DNA of 64,000 nt from Acidobacteriota bacterium (GCA_026707325.1 JAPOXA010000007.1:56798-120797); one strand, 5' to 3'; positions 18,816-27,759 are shown, counted from the stretch's first letter. The notes: a model not told the origin generated them from the sequence alone. Numbers and translations are program-made.

Positions 18816-19787
18816 ATGCCGCCACCAGTGCAGCTCTCCAACCACCAGCCGTTCCGCGGCATCGGAAGGGGCCTGCTGATCCTGCTCCTGCTGGGCACGG
18901 TCACCTTCGCCGCGCTCGGCTTCGTCGGCGACTTCGAGCAGATCCGCGATCTGATCCGGGACTTCAGTCTCACGACGCTGCTCGTCGTGCTGCTGCTGTC
19001 CGCCGTGAACTACTGGCTGCGCTTCGTTCGCTGGCAGATGTACCTGCGGCAACTCGACGTCCGCTTGCGCTGGACTCGCAGCCTCGCCATCTTCCTGACG
19101 GGCTTCCTGCTCGCGGTGACTCCGGGCAAGGCCGGCGAGCTCGCCAAGGCCTGGCTGGCGCGCGAGTTCGGCGGCGGGCGGGCCCGTCCGGTCATCGCCG
19201 TCGTCGTCACGGAACGGCTGCTCGACGTGCTGGCGGTCCTGCTGCTGCTCCTGTCGTCGGTCTTCGTCTTCACCGGCCAGCGCTCGTTCGTCGCGCCCAT
19301 CATCCTCGTCGCGGCCGGCGCGGTGGTCGCCGTGGCCTACGGCCCCGTCACGAGACGACTGCTGCCCGTGCTCGCGAAGAGCCGACTCGCGAGAGGGCGC
19401 GCCGCCGTGCTGATCGACATCCATCAGGCCTTCACGAAACTCGTGGAGCCCAGGATGCTGCTCCCGGGCCTCGCCCTGTCCACCGCGGCCTGGGCGGCCG
19501 AGGGGATCGGCTGTGCCCTCGTCGTCCGCCACTACGCGCCCTCGGTGCCCGTCCTGGCCTCGGTGTTCGACTACGCGGCCTCCAGCGTCGCGGGCGCCGC
19601 CTCGATGATCCCCGGCGGCCTGCTCGCCGCGGAGGGGTCGCTCGTCCTGCTGCTGGAGCGCCAGGGTGTGGCTCTCGACGCCGCGATGGCCTCGACCGTC
19701 ATCGTCCGCGCCGCCACCTTCTGGTTCGCGGTCGCGGTGGGCGTGCTGGCCATGCCCTGGGTGCTGTCGCTACTGCGCCGGCGCTGA
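18816..19787 (+). CDS. YbhN/UPF0104-family membrane protein (flippase-like)
   Basis: A 323-residue integral membrane protein of the lysylphosphatidylglycerol synthase transmembrane/UPF0104 group, relatives of which move or modify lipid-linked compounds. It shows about eight hydrophobic segments and the family motifs NYWLRFVRWQMYLRQL, TPGKAGELAKAWLAR and the C-terminal AASSVAGAASMIPGGLLAAEG loop. There is no MprF synthase domain, so flipping or lipid modification is inferred, not shown. It is convergent with the UbiA-family gene (seven bases apart). Confidence 0.75.
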   Translation: MPPPVQLSNHQPFRGIGRGLLILLLLGTVTFAALGFVGDFEQIRDLIRDFSLTTLLVVLLLSAVNYWLRFVRWQMYLRQLDVRLRWTRSLAIFLTGFLLAVTPGKAGELAKAWLAREFGGGRARPVIAVVVTERLLDVLAVLLLLLSSVFVFTGQRSFVAPIILVAAGAVVAVAYGPVTRRLLPVLAKSRLARGRAAVLIDIHQAFTKLVEPRMLLPGLALSTAAWAAEGIGCALVVRHYAPSVPVLASVFDYAASSVAGAASMIPGGLLAAEGSLVLLLERQGVALDAAMASTVIVRAATFWFAVAVGVLAMPWVLSLLRRR

Positions 19788-19794
19788 CCGGTTT

Positions 19795-20679
19795 CTACTG
19801 CGCCGGCCCCGGCAGGTAGACGATCGCGAAGACGGCCAGGGCGTAGAGCCCCACGTTCACCAGGAAGGGAACGTCGTACAGGAGTAGTTCCGTCGGATTC
19901 CGCTGCTTCGGATTCTCGGCCTGGTGGATCAGGTACAGGTAGCGGAAGATGCCGAACAGCACGAACGGAACCGTCCACACCAGGCCGTAGTCGCCGAAGC
20001 GCATGACGGTCTCGTCGGCGGTCGTGTAGAGGGCATAGGACAGCAGGGTCGACGCCGTCACGACGTTCATCATCTGGTCCAGGAACGCCGGGCTGTAGTG
20101 ATCGAGAACCGCCCGCTGCTCGCCCGCGTCGTCCGGGAGCAGCACGAGTTCGTGGCGGCGCTTGGAGAAGCCCAGAAACAGCGACAGGAAGACCGTGCAC
20201 AGCAGCAGCCAGGCGGAAACCGTGACGCCGACGGCGGTCGCTCCGACGACCACACGGATGACGTAGCCGCTCGCAAGGACCATCACGTCGACGATCACGA
20301 TCTCCTTCAACCACAGGCTGTAGAGCAGGTTCGCCAGCAGGTAGAGGCCGACCAGAAGCGCCGTCTCCCGGTTGAGCGTCCAGGCCGCGATCAGCGCGGC
20401 GGCGGCAAGCGCCGCGCCCGTCGCGGCGGCCGGCGCCGTGCCCAGGTCGCCGGACGCCACCGGCCGCAGCCGTTTCCGGGGGTGGCGGCGGTCCTGCTCG
20501 CGGTCGCGCAGGTCGTTGAACAGGTAGACGGCGCTGGCGGCGGCGCAGAACGCGGCGAAGGCAATCGCCGAAGCCTCCAGCGTGCCGCGATCCAGAAGGC
20601 TGCCGGCGAACGTCGCCGGCGCCAGGACGAAGACGTTCTTGCTCCACTGCGCCGGCCGCAGCGACCTGAAGAGCGGCAC
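19795..20679 (-). CDS. UbiA-family phosphoribosyl/prenyl transferase
   Basis: Membrane UbiA-superfamily enzyme of the decaprenyl-phosphate phosphoribosyltransferase type (Rv3806c-like), which loads 5-phosphoribose onto a polyprenyl phosphate. The 294-residue protein begins with LRPAQWSKNVFVLAPATFAG, has the first Asp-rich motif in YLFNDLRDREQDRRHPRKR, and a second region at FSKRRHELVLLPDDAGEQR, plus eight or so membrane helices. GTG start at 20679, seven bases after the MFS stop, so it is last in the SBP-HAMP-MFS-UbiA operon. Other UbiA activities cannot be excluded. Confidence 0.78.
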   Translation of the reverse strand: MPLFRSLRPAQWSKNVFVLAPATFAGSLLDRGTLEASAIAFAAFCAAASAVYLFNDLRDREQDRRHPRKRLRPVASGDLGTAPAAATGAALAAAALIAAWTLNRETALLVGLYLLANLLYSLWLKEIVIVDVMVLASGYVIRVVVGATAVGVTVSAWLLLCTVFLSLFLGFSKRRHELVLLPDDAGEQRAVLDHYSPAFLDQMMNVVTASTLLSYALYTTADETVMRFGDYGLVWTVPFVLFGIFRYLYLIHQAENPKQRNPTELLLYDVPFLVNVGLYALAVFAIVYLPGPAQ

Positions 20680-20686
20680 GAAGTTG

Positions 20687-22000
20687 TCAGCCGCGGCCGG
20701 AAACGGGGATGCCGAACTCGCGGAGGGTTCCCTCGAGCGTCGGCCGTCCTAGGCGCATCCGGTCGTCGGTCAGCAGGTAGGAGAAGAGGAAACCGCCGCC
20801 AAGCATGAGGATCCCGACCAGGAAGCAGTACATGACCGCACGGTCGGGGTAGCCGTCCTTGAGGTAGCCCAGGTAGACCGGACCGACGATTCCGGCGGCC
20901 GCCCACGCCGTGAGCACGGCGCCGTAGATCGAGGACATCTTGCGCGAACCGAACACGTCCAGGACGAAGGGCGGCATGGTGGCGAACCCGCCGCCGAAGC
21001 AGAGCAGCACATAGCAGACGAGTATCGAGAAGATCCACGGATTCGTCTCGGTCATCAGCACGCCGAACACGACCATCTGGCTCGCGAGGAGAATCCGGAA
21101 CACCTTCACCCGGCCGATGCGGTCCGACAGCAGGCCCCAGAACAGTCTCCCCACGCCGTTGCACAGCGAACTGATCGCGATCAGCGTGGCTCCGTACTCC
21201 GCCAGGGTCGCCGGCTCGAGCGAGGGGTCGGAAAGACCCCAGACCTCCTGGAGCAGCTCCGACTGGAAGCTGATCACCGTGATGCCGGCCGCGATGTTGA
21301 AGAAGAAGACGATCCACATGAACACGAACTGCTGGGAACCGAGGTAGGTCCTGACGGCCGTGTCGTCCTCCGCGGGCGCCGTCTCCGCGGCGGGCCCGGC
21401 GACGGACTTCACCAGATCCGAGGGAACGGGCGGATCGCTCAGCAGCAGGCTGCAGGGGATCAGGAGGCAGGCGAACGTGATGCCGAGCCAGAGGAACACC
21501 TCGGACAGGTCCTCGCCCGTGCGCAGCACCAGCAAGGGCGCCAGTCCCTTGCTGAGCAGGAAGGCGCCGACGCCGAAGCCCATGACGACGATCCCGGTGA
21601 CCAGTCCCTTGTGGTCTGGGAACCACTTGGCCACCGTCGCGACCGGCGTCACGTAGCCCAGACCGATGCCGGCGCCGCCGACCACCCCGTAGCCGAGGTA
21701 GAACAGCGGCAGCATGTCCAGGCGGAGTGCGGCTGCCGCGATCAGGTAGCCGCCCGAGAACAGGATGCTGCCGATCACGGCGAGCTTCCTGGGCCCCAGC
21801 CGGGGCAGCACCTGCCCGGCCCAGGCCGCGGACACGCCCAGGCTGAAGATCGTGATGCTGAACGCCCAGGCCGTCTGCGAGAAGGTCCACCCCGCCTGCC
21901 GGACCAGCATCGTCTGGAAGAAGCTCCAGGCGTACACCGTGCCGAAGCACAACTGGAGCGTCGTGCAGAGCAGCGCGATGACGGTTCTGGGGACCCGCAC
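20687..22000 (-). CDS. OFA-type major facilitator transporter
   Basis: A 437-residue inner-membrane carrier with twelve predicted helices, resembling oxalate/formate antiporter (OFA) family MFS proteins: QLCFGTVYAWSFFQTMLVRQ at the N-terminus, GYVTPVATVAKWFPDHKGLV, and GVGRLFWGLLSDRIGR in the second half. Such carriers exchange small carboxylates. GTG start at 22000, eight bases beyond the HAMP-protein stop, with GGAG upstream. Its partners (periplasmic binding protein and HAMP sensor) suggest that the transported compound is sensed outside the cell. The substrate is unknown. Confidence 0.8.
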   Translation of the reverse strand: MRVPRTVIALLCTTLQLCFGTVYAWSFFQTMLVRQAGWTFSQTAWAFSITIFSLGVSAAWAGQVLPRLGPRKLAVIGSILFSGGYLIAAAALRLDMLPLFYLGYGVVGGAGIGLGYVTPVATVAKWFPDHKGLVTGIVVMGFGVGAFLLSKGLAPLLVLRTGEDLSEVFLWLGITFACLLIPCSLLLSDPPVPSDLVKSVAGPAAETAPAEDDTAVRTYLGSQQFVFMWIVFFFNIAAGITVISFQSELLQEVWGLSDPSLEPATLAEYGATLIAISSLCNGVGRLFWGLLSDRIGRVKVFRILLASQMVVFGVLMTETNPWIFSILVCYVLLCFGGGFATMPPFVLDVFGSRKMSSIYGAVLTAWAAAGIVGPVYLGYLKDGYPDRAVMYCFLVGILMLGGGFLFSYLLTDDRMRLGRPTLEGTLREFGIPVSGRG

Positions 22001-22007
22001 GCCGGAG

Positions 22008-22748
22008 CTACTCCGTGCCGGAAACGCTCGCCGGCAGGCCGCGGCCGCCGCCCTGCCGCGACACGTGAAGGAACAGCCGCGCCAGGTGGCCCACCTCGTC
22101 GTCGCGCGCCAGGAGGTCGCGCTCGCCGAGCTCGTCGTTCTCCCCGTGCCTGGCCAGTTCCACCGCATAGGCGAGGAGTTCGCCCAGCGGCTTCGCGGCC
22201 AGGTTGACGAACCAGATCGACGCCAGCACCCCGAGGACGAGCATGACGCTGATCAGGTAGACCTGCTGGCCGATCGCCCGCTGGATCTTGAGAGCGACGA
22301 CGTCGAGATCCATGCCGACGTGCACGGTCCCGGCGACTCCGGCCAGGATCGGGCTGCCGACCTCGATGAAGTCGCCCATCCCCGGCAGGCTCCGTTCAAC
22401 CGGCGCCGTGTTGCTGTGTTCGCTCTCCAGGATCTCCTCGGGGATACCGGGCACGAAGGTATGTGCCAGGAACTCGCCCGTCTCGCTGGTGATGTAGATG
22501 TAGCGGATGCCCTGAACCTCGAGAAACTGGTCGACCAGCGACTGCAGCGTCGCGAGATTCTGGTTCAGGAGAATGCCGGCGCTCGAGTCGGCGATGGTCT
22601 TGGCGATGTTCTGGGTGTTGACCTCGTACTCCGCCGACAGCTCGGTGTCGACGGTGTAGATGCAGAGAATCGAGGTCGACAGGACGATCAGGCCGAAGAC
22701 GGCGAAGATGCCGAACCTCGTCCACTTGAACAGCCTGCGGATTCTCAT
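22008..22748 (-). CDS. Membrane sensor with HAMP domain and no output domain
   Basis: A 246-residue protein with a short cytoplasmic start, one membrane helix (TRFGIFAVFGLIVLSTSILC, residues ~10-29), a periplasmic region of about 130 residues with a Cache-like look (ADSSAGILLNQNLATLQSLV ... IRYIYITSETGEFLAHTF), a second helix (~residues 165-187) and a HAMP-type segment ending near residue 240. No kinase, GGDEF, cyclase or chemotaxis signalling domain follows. It sits one base after the solute-binding protein stop and eight bases before the MFS gene. I infer that it passes ligand status to a separate partner or to the carrier itself. Confidence 0.7.
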   Translation of the reverse strand: MRIRRLFKWTRFGIFAVFGLIVLSTSILCIYTVDTELSAEYEVNTQNIAKTIADSSAGILLNQNLATLQSLVDQFLEVQGIRYIYITSETGEFLAHTFVPGIPEEILESEHSNTAPVERSLPGMGDFIEVGSPILAGVAGTVHVGMDLDVVALKIQRAIGQQVYLISVMLVLGVLASIWFVNLAAKPLGELLAYAVELARHGENDELGERDLLARDDEVGHLARLFLHVSRQGGGRGLPASVSGTE

Positions 22749-22749
22749 C

Positions 22750-24111
22750 TCAGCCGAACCTGGCGCCCCAGTCGTCGAGCGGGACGAACCGGCCGTCCTC
22801 GACGACGGTGTGGTAGACGCTCTGGAGTCCCTGACGCCGGTCGGGGCCGAAGGACACGCGCTCGCTGATCCCGAGGTCGAAGTCCTCGATCGAGAAGACC
22901 GCCTCCTCCAGTCCCGCACGGTCCGGATTCGGTCCCAACCGCCGCAGAATCTCCCCCATCAGCTTGGCGTTCAGGAACCCCTCGAGGCTGCCGAAGCTGT
23001 GGGGGAACGGCGCGTACTCCTCCTGCACCAGGTCGGCCGGCACCTGGGGGTCGTAGCGCGCCATCAGGTCCCGGTACTCCTGTACCGCCGGGATCGACGT
23101 GTCCTCGTAACTCGGAACCACCTGGGAGTTGATCAACTGCCGGGTGTATCTCTCGGCGTCGTCCTGCCCCTCGGTCAGAAGCTTCAGCATGTTCTCGCTG
23201 CCGACGAAGGAGAGGTTGGCGATCGGCACGTCGAGTCCGAGGTCGACGGCGTCGCGGGCGAACGCGGCGCAGGCGGCGTAGGCGCCGATGCAGATGACCG
23301 CATCCGGCGAAACGCCCTGCAGGATCTCGACCTGCTTCCTCATGCTGCCGGTGAACTTCTCGCCGCGGCTGTAGGTCGCCTCGCCCGCGAGCCGCTCGCC
23401 GTGCTTGTCCAGAGCCGCCCGCACGCCAGCCCAGCCGCTCCGGCCGTAGGCGTCGATCTGGTAGAAGACGGCGATTCGCCGCCTGCCGATCTGCACCAGG
23501 TTGTCCACCAGCCCCGCCGTCTCCTGGTTGTAGGAAGCACGGAGGTTGAAGGCGAACTCGCCGTAGGGCGGCTCCCGTTGGGGCTGGGCGCCGGTGAACG
23601 GGAAAAACAGGAAGATACTCTCGTCCTGGAACTTCTTCAGGATCGGCAGGACCCGGGTCACGGTCGGCGTCCCGACGTAGCCGAACAGGAGGAACACCTT
23701 GTCCTCCAGCATCAGCCTCATGGTGTTCTGGACGCACGGATCCGGCTGATAGCCGTCGTCGTACAACTTCAGGCTGACCCTTCGGCCCTCGACGCCGCCG
23801 TTCTCGTTCACGTTGTTGAAGTACGCCATGGCGCCGCGGTAGAGCTCCGTGCCGAGCCCCCTGGACGGACCTGAGAAGGCGGCCGACACCCCGAGAACGA
23901 TCTCTTCGTCCGTGGCGCCCCGACCTTCCGCCAGGTCCGACGACTCGGCCTCCGAGCCTCCGGACTCCTGCCCGCGCCCCGCAGCCAACGACGACACCGT
24001 GAAGGGAGCAACGAGCAGCGCGGCCAAGCCGGACCGCATCACGGACTTCCTGGTGACCAGGGGACCCCAGTTGCCGTTGGGCGAAGCTTCCGGTCCGAGA
24101 CTGCATTGCAC
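22750..24111 (-). CDS. Branched-chain-amino-acid-type solute-binding protein (Peripla_BP_6)
   Basis: A 453-residue exported type I periplasmic binding protein. A signal-like segment (VMRSGLAALLVAPFTVSSLA, residues ~25-44) precedes the mature domain beginning EEIVLGVSAAFSGPSRGLG, with FNNVNENGGVEGRRVSLKLY and DDGY, then the second lobe (GRRRIAVFYQIDAYGRSGWA). Members bind amino acids, amides or aromatic acids. GTG start at 24111 is set by a perfect AGGAGG seven bases upstream. No ABC permease or ATPase is adjacent; instead a HAMP sensor and an MFS carrier follow, so the protein may act in sensing and not in ABC uptake. Confidence 0.85.
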   Translation of the reverse strand: MQCSLGPEASPNGNWGPLVTRKSVMRSGLAALLVAPFTVSSLAAGRGQESGGSEAESSDLAEGRGATDEEIVLGVSAAFSGPSRGLGTELYRGAMAYFNNVNENGGVEGRRVSLKLYDDGYQPDPCVQNTMRLMLEDKVFLLFGYVGTPTVTRVLPILKKFQDESIFLFFPFTGAQPQREPPYGEFAFNLRASYNQETAGLVDNLVQIGRRRIAVFYQIDAYGRSGWAGVRAALDKHGERLAGEATYSRGEKFTGSMRKQVEILQGVSPDAVICIGAYAACAAFARDAVDLGLDVPIANLSFVGSENMLKLLTEGQDDAERYTRQLINSQVVPSYEDTSIPAVQEYRDLMARYDPQVPADLVQEEYAPFPHSFGSLEGFLNAKLMGEILRRLGPNPDRAGLEEAVFSIEDFDLGISERVSFGPDRRQGLQSVYHTVVEDGRFVPLDDWGARFG

Positions 24112-24118
24112 GATAAGT

Positions 24119-24124
24119 CCTCCT
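24119..24124 (-). promoter_or_regulatory. Strong ribosome binding site of the solute-binding protein
   Basis: A perfect AGGAGG on the minus strand, seven bases before the GTG at 24111. It decides the start against the in-frame upstream ATGs at 24168 and 24153. Confidence 0.8.
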
Positions 24125-24202
24125 GTTCCGTTGGCCTGGTCAGACACTATCGCCATTCGCCGCACCACCGGATCGTCGGACCGCTAGGATGCGCCTTCTG
24201 GC

Positions 24203-25741
24203 ATGAAGAACGGCCTGAAGAAGGTACTCGTCGCGAACCGCGGCGAGATCGCGGTGCGGGTGATCCGGGCGCTCCGCGAACGCGGCATCGTCTCGGTCGC
24301 CGTCTACTCGGAGGCGGACCGCGACGGTCTGGCCGTGCAGATGGCGGACGAGGCCCACTGCATCGGCCCCGCGCCCTCGATCGAGAGCTACCTTCAGGCC
24401 GGGAGAATCGTCGACCTCGCCGCGTCCATCGGCGCCGACGCGATCCACCCCGGCTACGGCTTCCTGTCCGAGAACGCCGGGTTCGCGCGCCTCTGCGAGG
24501 AACGCGACATTGCCTTCATCGGACCGCCCTCCGCGGCGATCGCCGCGATGGGCTCGAAGATCCAAAGCCGGCGCCTGATGACCGCGGCCGGCGTACCCAT
24601 CGTGCCGGGCGGCACCGATCCTCTGGCCTCCGCGGAAGCGGCCCGCGAAGCGGCAGCCGAGATCGGCTATCCGGTGATGCTCAAGGCCTCCGCCGGCGGC
24701 GGCGGCAAGGGCATGCGGCTGGTACGGGAGGAAAGCGAACTCGAAGCGGCCTTCCGGGGCGCGACCTCGGAGGCCGGCGCCAGCTTCGATGACGCCTCGG
24801 TCTACATCGAGCGCTTCGTCGAGCGGCCCCGCCACGTCGAGATCCAGATCCTCGGCGACCGGCACGGACGGATCGTCTCCCTGGGCGAACGGGAGTGCTC
24901 TCTGCAACGACGGCATCAGAAGGTGGTCGAGGAGGCGCCGTCGCCCGTCGTTGACGCGGACCTCCGCCGCCGCATGGGCGAAGCGGCGATCCGCGCCGCG
25001 GCCGCCGTGAACTACGTCGGCGCGGGCACGGTGGAGTTCCTGCTCGATCCCGGGGGAGAGTTCTACTTCCTGGAGATGAACACGAGGATCCAGGTCGAGC
25101 ATCCGGTGACCGAACTGGTCACCGGCATCGACATCGTCGCCGCCCAGCTCGACATCGCGGCCGGCGAACCGTTGCCGGAGGCGCTGGCGAACGGCCTGGA
25201 GCCTCGCGGACACGCGGTCGAGGTCCGGCTCTACGCGGAGGATCCGTTCCGCAACTTCGCTCCTTCGCCCGGCCGGATCGAACTGCTCCAACTGCCGGAG
25301 GGCCCGGGCGTCCGCAACGACTGCGGCGTGTACGAGGGCTCGGAGGTGACGATCCACTACGACCCCATGCTGGCCAAGTTGATCGTCTGGGGGCGTGACC
25401 GGCGCGATGCTCTGGCCCGGCTCAGGCGGGCCCTCGCTGAGACCCGGGTGGAGGGCATCCGCACCAACCTGCCCCTCTTCGAGCAACTGCTCGAGGACGA
25501 GGACTTCACGACAGGCAACATGGACATCTCGATGCTCGATCGCAAGCTCGAGAACGGCGAGTTGCGGCCGGTCGGGCCGGACGACGACGCCCTGGAGACC
25601 GACCTTCCCGTCCTCGCCGCCGTCCTTGCCCACCTGAAACGGGCCGAGGCGAACGGAACCGCGGCCGGCGGCGGCGCCCCGCAGTCGAACTGGCAGCTCG
25701 CGGCGCGCCGCGACGCCCGGAGAGGCACGACATGGAACTGA
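24203..25741 (+). CDS. accC: Acyl-CoA carboxylase, biotin carboxylase subunit
   Basis: ATP-dependent carboxylation of biotin, the first half-reaction of acetyl-/propionyl-CoA carboxylase. The 512-residue protein contains KVLVANRGEIAVRVIRALRE, DAIHPGYGFLSENAGFA, the ATP-grasp glycine loop KASAGGGGKGMRLV, the ECSLQRRHQKVVEEAPSP motif and FLEMNTRIQVEHPVTEL. The extra ~60 residues after the biotin carboxylase core are low complexity. Its 3' end overlaps the biotin carrier gene by 10 bases, which couples the two. The carboxyltransferase is probably the gene at 4721-6322. Confidence 0.94.
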   Translation: MKNGLKKVLVANRGEIAVRVIRALRERGIVSVAVYSEADRDGLAVQMADEAHCIGPAPSIESYLQAGRIVDLAASIGADAIHPGYGFLSENAGFARLCEERDIAFIGPPSAAIAAMGSKIQSRRLMTAAGVPIVPGGTDPLASAEAAREAAAEIGYPVMLKASAGGGGKGMRLVREESELEAAFRGATSEAGASFDDASVYIERFVERPRHVEIQILGDRHGRIVSLGERECSLQRRHQKVVEEAPSPVVDADLRRRMGEAAIRAAAAVNYVGAGTVEFLLDPGGEFYFLEMNTRIQVEHPVTELVTGIDIVAAQLDIAAGEPLPEALANGLEPRGHAVEVRLYAEDPFRNFAPSPGRIELLQLPEGPGVRNDCGVYEGSEVTIHYDPMLAKLIVWGRDRRDALARLRRALAETRVEGIRTNLPLFEQLLEDEDFTTGNMDISMLDRKLENGELRPVGPDDDALETDLPVLAAVLAHLKRAEANGTAAGGGAPQSNWQLAARRDARRGTTWN

Positions 25742-26241
25742 TCGTCGCCCGCTCCGCGGGCGAGGTCCGCGTCGAGGTCCGAGCCGAGGCGAACGGCCAC
25801 TGGACCGTCGCCGTCGACGACCGCGAGTACCGGGTCGACGCCGCGACCCTGGGACGGCCGGACGTCCTGAGCCTGATCGTCGACGGGCGTCAGGCGACGC
25901 AGAGCGTCCGCTCGCTCGGCAACGGCGTCTACGATGTCGACGGCGTCGAGTTGAAGGTGATCAACCCCCGCTCGCGGGCTCTCGGCGAGGCGGCGCAGCA
26001 GGGAGCCGCCGGCACGTTCGAGGCGACCGCCTACATGCCCGGCCGCGTCGTGGCCGTGCTCGCGGCCGAGGGCGACGAGGTGACCTCGGGACAGGGCGTC
26101 GTCGTGCTCGAAGCGATGAAGATGGAGAACGAGATCCAGTCGGAGATCGACGGACGGCTCGAGCAGCTCCTCGTCGAGGTCGGCCAGACGGTCGACGGCG
26201 GCCAGCCGCTCTTCGTCGTCGCCGCCGGCAACGACGCCTAA
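25732..26241 (+). CDS. Biotin carboxyl carrier protein subunit
   Basis: A 169-residue partner of the biotin carboxylase. The C-terminal half is a biotinyl domain with the attachment site VVLEAMKMENEIQSEIDG (Lys in EAMKM) and the closing strand VGQTVDGGQPLFVV. The N-terminal half (about residues 1-75) contains the beta-strand region seen ahead of the biotinyl domain in alpha subunits of propionyl-CoA carboxylases. In many organisms this domain is fused to the carboxylase; here the two are separate, overlapping genes. Its TAA stop overlaps the convergent dtxR-like stop. Confidence 0.92.
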   Translation: MELIVARSAGEVRVEVRAEANGHWTVAVDDREYRVDAATLGRPDVLSLIVDGRQATQSVRSLGNGVYDVDGVELKVINPRSRALGEAAQQGAAGTFEATAYMPGRVVAVLAAEGDEVTSGQGVVVLEAMKMENEIQSEIDGRLEQLLVEVGQTVDGGQPLFVVAAGNDA

Positions 26242-26912
26242 CTCGCCTCGCGCACCAGCACCTTCGACGCGGCCGGGAAGCCCAGGCTGAACTCGCGCGC
26301 GCCGGAAACCACCGCAACGCTGCCAGCAGTCTCGTCCCTCGCCGCCACCTCGACCTGGCTGCCCGGCGCCAGCCCTTCGCGCTCCGCGAAGCGCAGGAAC
26401 TCGGCGTTCTGGTCCGTCACGCGGACCACCTCGACGACCTGGTTCAGGGCGCACTTCAGGAGGCTCGGATGATCCACGAGTTCGATGTGACCGTCGGCGC
26501 TCGGAATCGGATCGCCGTGGGGATCCACGGAGGGATGGCCGAGCATCTCGTCCATCCGCTCGATCATCCGCCCGGAAACGGAGTGTTCGAGCAGTTCGGC
26601 CTCCGAGTGGACCTCACTCCAGTCGAAGCCCATCACATTGACCAGGAAGAGCTCGATCAGGCGATGCCGCCTGAGCACGTGAGTCGCCAGCTTGCGGCCC
26701 GCCGGCAGGAGCCGGACGCCGCTGTACGGTTCGTAGACGATCAGCCCGGACTCGGCCAGGGTCTTCATCATCGCCGTGACCGAGGCGGGAGCCACCTTGA
26801 GGCGCGCCGCGATCCGCCCCATCGGTACGAGTTCCGCACCCTCCAACCGGGCTTCGTGCTCCGCCAGGAAGATGCACTTCAGGTAGTCCTCGACGGTGCT
26901 ACTGGTGCGCAT
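26238..26912 (-). CDS. DtxR/MntR-family metal-dependent transcriptional regulator
   Basis: Metal-responsive repressor: binds Fe(II) or Mn(II) and then DNA. The 224-residue protein has an N-terminal winged helix (STVEDYLKCIFLAEHEARLEG; IAARLKVAPASVTAMMKTLA), the metal-binding dimerisation helix (LRRHRLIELFLVNVMGFDWS and EAELLEHSVSGRMIERMDE) and a C-terminal SH3-like FeoA-type domain. Its ATG lies 14 bases inside the end of the isopentenyl phosphate kinase gene, so it is co-translated with isoprenoid enzymes. Targets are unknown; metal-dependent control of the operon is inferred. Confidence 0.9.
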   Translation of the reverse strand: MRTSSTVEDYLKCIFLAEHEARLEGAELVPMGRIAARLKVAPASVTAMMKTLAESGLIVYEPYSGVRLLPAGRKLATHVLRRHRLIELFLVNVMGFDWSEVHSEAELLEHSVSGRMIERMDEMLGHPSVDPHGDPIPSADGHIELVDHPSLLKCALNQVVEVVRVTDQNAEFLRFAEREGLAPGSQVEVAARDETAGSVAVVSGAREFSLGFPAASKVLVREAS

Positions 26913-27759
26913 CTTCCACCTCGGCCGGGCTCACGAGTGTACCGGCGGCCTCCGCCTCGCCGCCCGGGTGGCGGAGCACCGACTCGAGGAGGCCGGGCCG
27001 GCGCCCGTCGATGATGAGCGATTCGACGCCGCGCTGAGCCAGCCTCCAGGCGGTCGCCAGGCGGTGCTCCATGCCGCCGGTGACATCGACCGCCGGTGAA
27101 CTTCCGGCGGCCTCGGACGCTGTCCCGATGTTCGCCGCGTCGATGCGGGGAACGAGCCGCCCGGCGTCGTCCAGGACGCCGGCCGTGGCGCCGAGCCACA
27201 CCGCCCGCCGCACGTCGATGCCGAGCGGAGGGAGGGCGCCGGCAAGGAACTCGAACACCGTCTCCGTCGACGCGATCGAGGCCCCGCGCGTCCGGTCCAC
27301 GACGACGTCGCCCATCGTGACCGGGACCAGGCCGAGTCGCAGGGCTTCCGCCAACGGTTGGGGCGGCGGACCGCCGGGCTCTCCGTCGGTCGCCACCAGG
27401 AACGCGGACGGCAGTTGCGAGTACGCCGGCACGCCGGCCGCGATCAGGCGGGAAACGACCTGGCGGTGAAGTTCCTGGGCCGCGGCCTGCGTGCGCGCGA
27501 TGCCCATCCGGTCCGTCGCTGAGCCGAGCCGCCGGCCGCCGGCGCCTCCCGCCAGACCGGCGGCGCGGGCCTCCGGGTGTCCGAAGGAACCGCTGCCGTG
27601 ACCGATCACGAGGCCGCCCCCCGACCACCCGGCAGCGATCTCGGCCGCCAGCCGCCGCAGGTGTTCCTTCGCGACCGTGCGCGGTTTCGTCTTGTCCGTG
27701 ATCAGGCTGCCGCCGAGCTTGACCAGGGTGACGCTCAACGGCCTCGATCCGGCCGCCAT
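26899..27759 (-). CDS. Isopentenyl phosphate kinase
   Basis: Phosphorylates isopentenyl phosphate to IPP, the last step of the alternative mevalonate pathway. The 286-residue amino-acid-kinase-fold protein has the N-terminal VTLVKLGGSLITDKTKPRTV, the catalytic-His loop VIGHGSGSFGHPEA, GLVPVTMGDVVVD and the C-terminal VDVTGGMEHRLATAWRLA nucleotide region, all typical of this family. It starts two bases after the decarboxylase stop. Family members are best known from archaea, plants and some Chloroflexi. Glutamate 5-kinase is the nearest alternative, but the ITDK and GHGSGSFGH motifs favour this call. Confidence 0.88.
   Translation of the reverse strand: MAAGSRPLSVTLVKLGGSLITDKTKPRTVAKEHLRRLAAEIAAGWSGGGLVIGHGSGSFGHPEARAAGLAGGAGGRRLGSATDRMGIARTQAAAQELHRQVVSRLIAAGVPAYSQLPSAFLVATDGEPGGPPPQPLAEALRLGLVPVTMGDVVVDRTRGASIASTETVFEFLAGALPPLGIDVRRAVWLGATAGVLDDAGRLVPRIDAANIGTASEAAGSSPAVDVTGGMEHRLATAWRLAQRGVESLIIDGRRPGLLESVLRHPGGEAEAAGTLVSPAEVEDAHQ

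Noticed and set aside
24112-24202. ABC transporter permease or ATPase genes around the solute-binding protein
   Set aside because: The neighbouring frames are a biotin carboxylase on the other strand and the HAMP and MFS genes downstream. No ABC motif (Walker A with LSGGQ) is present.
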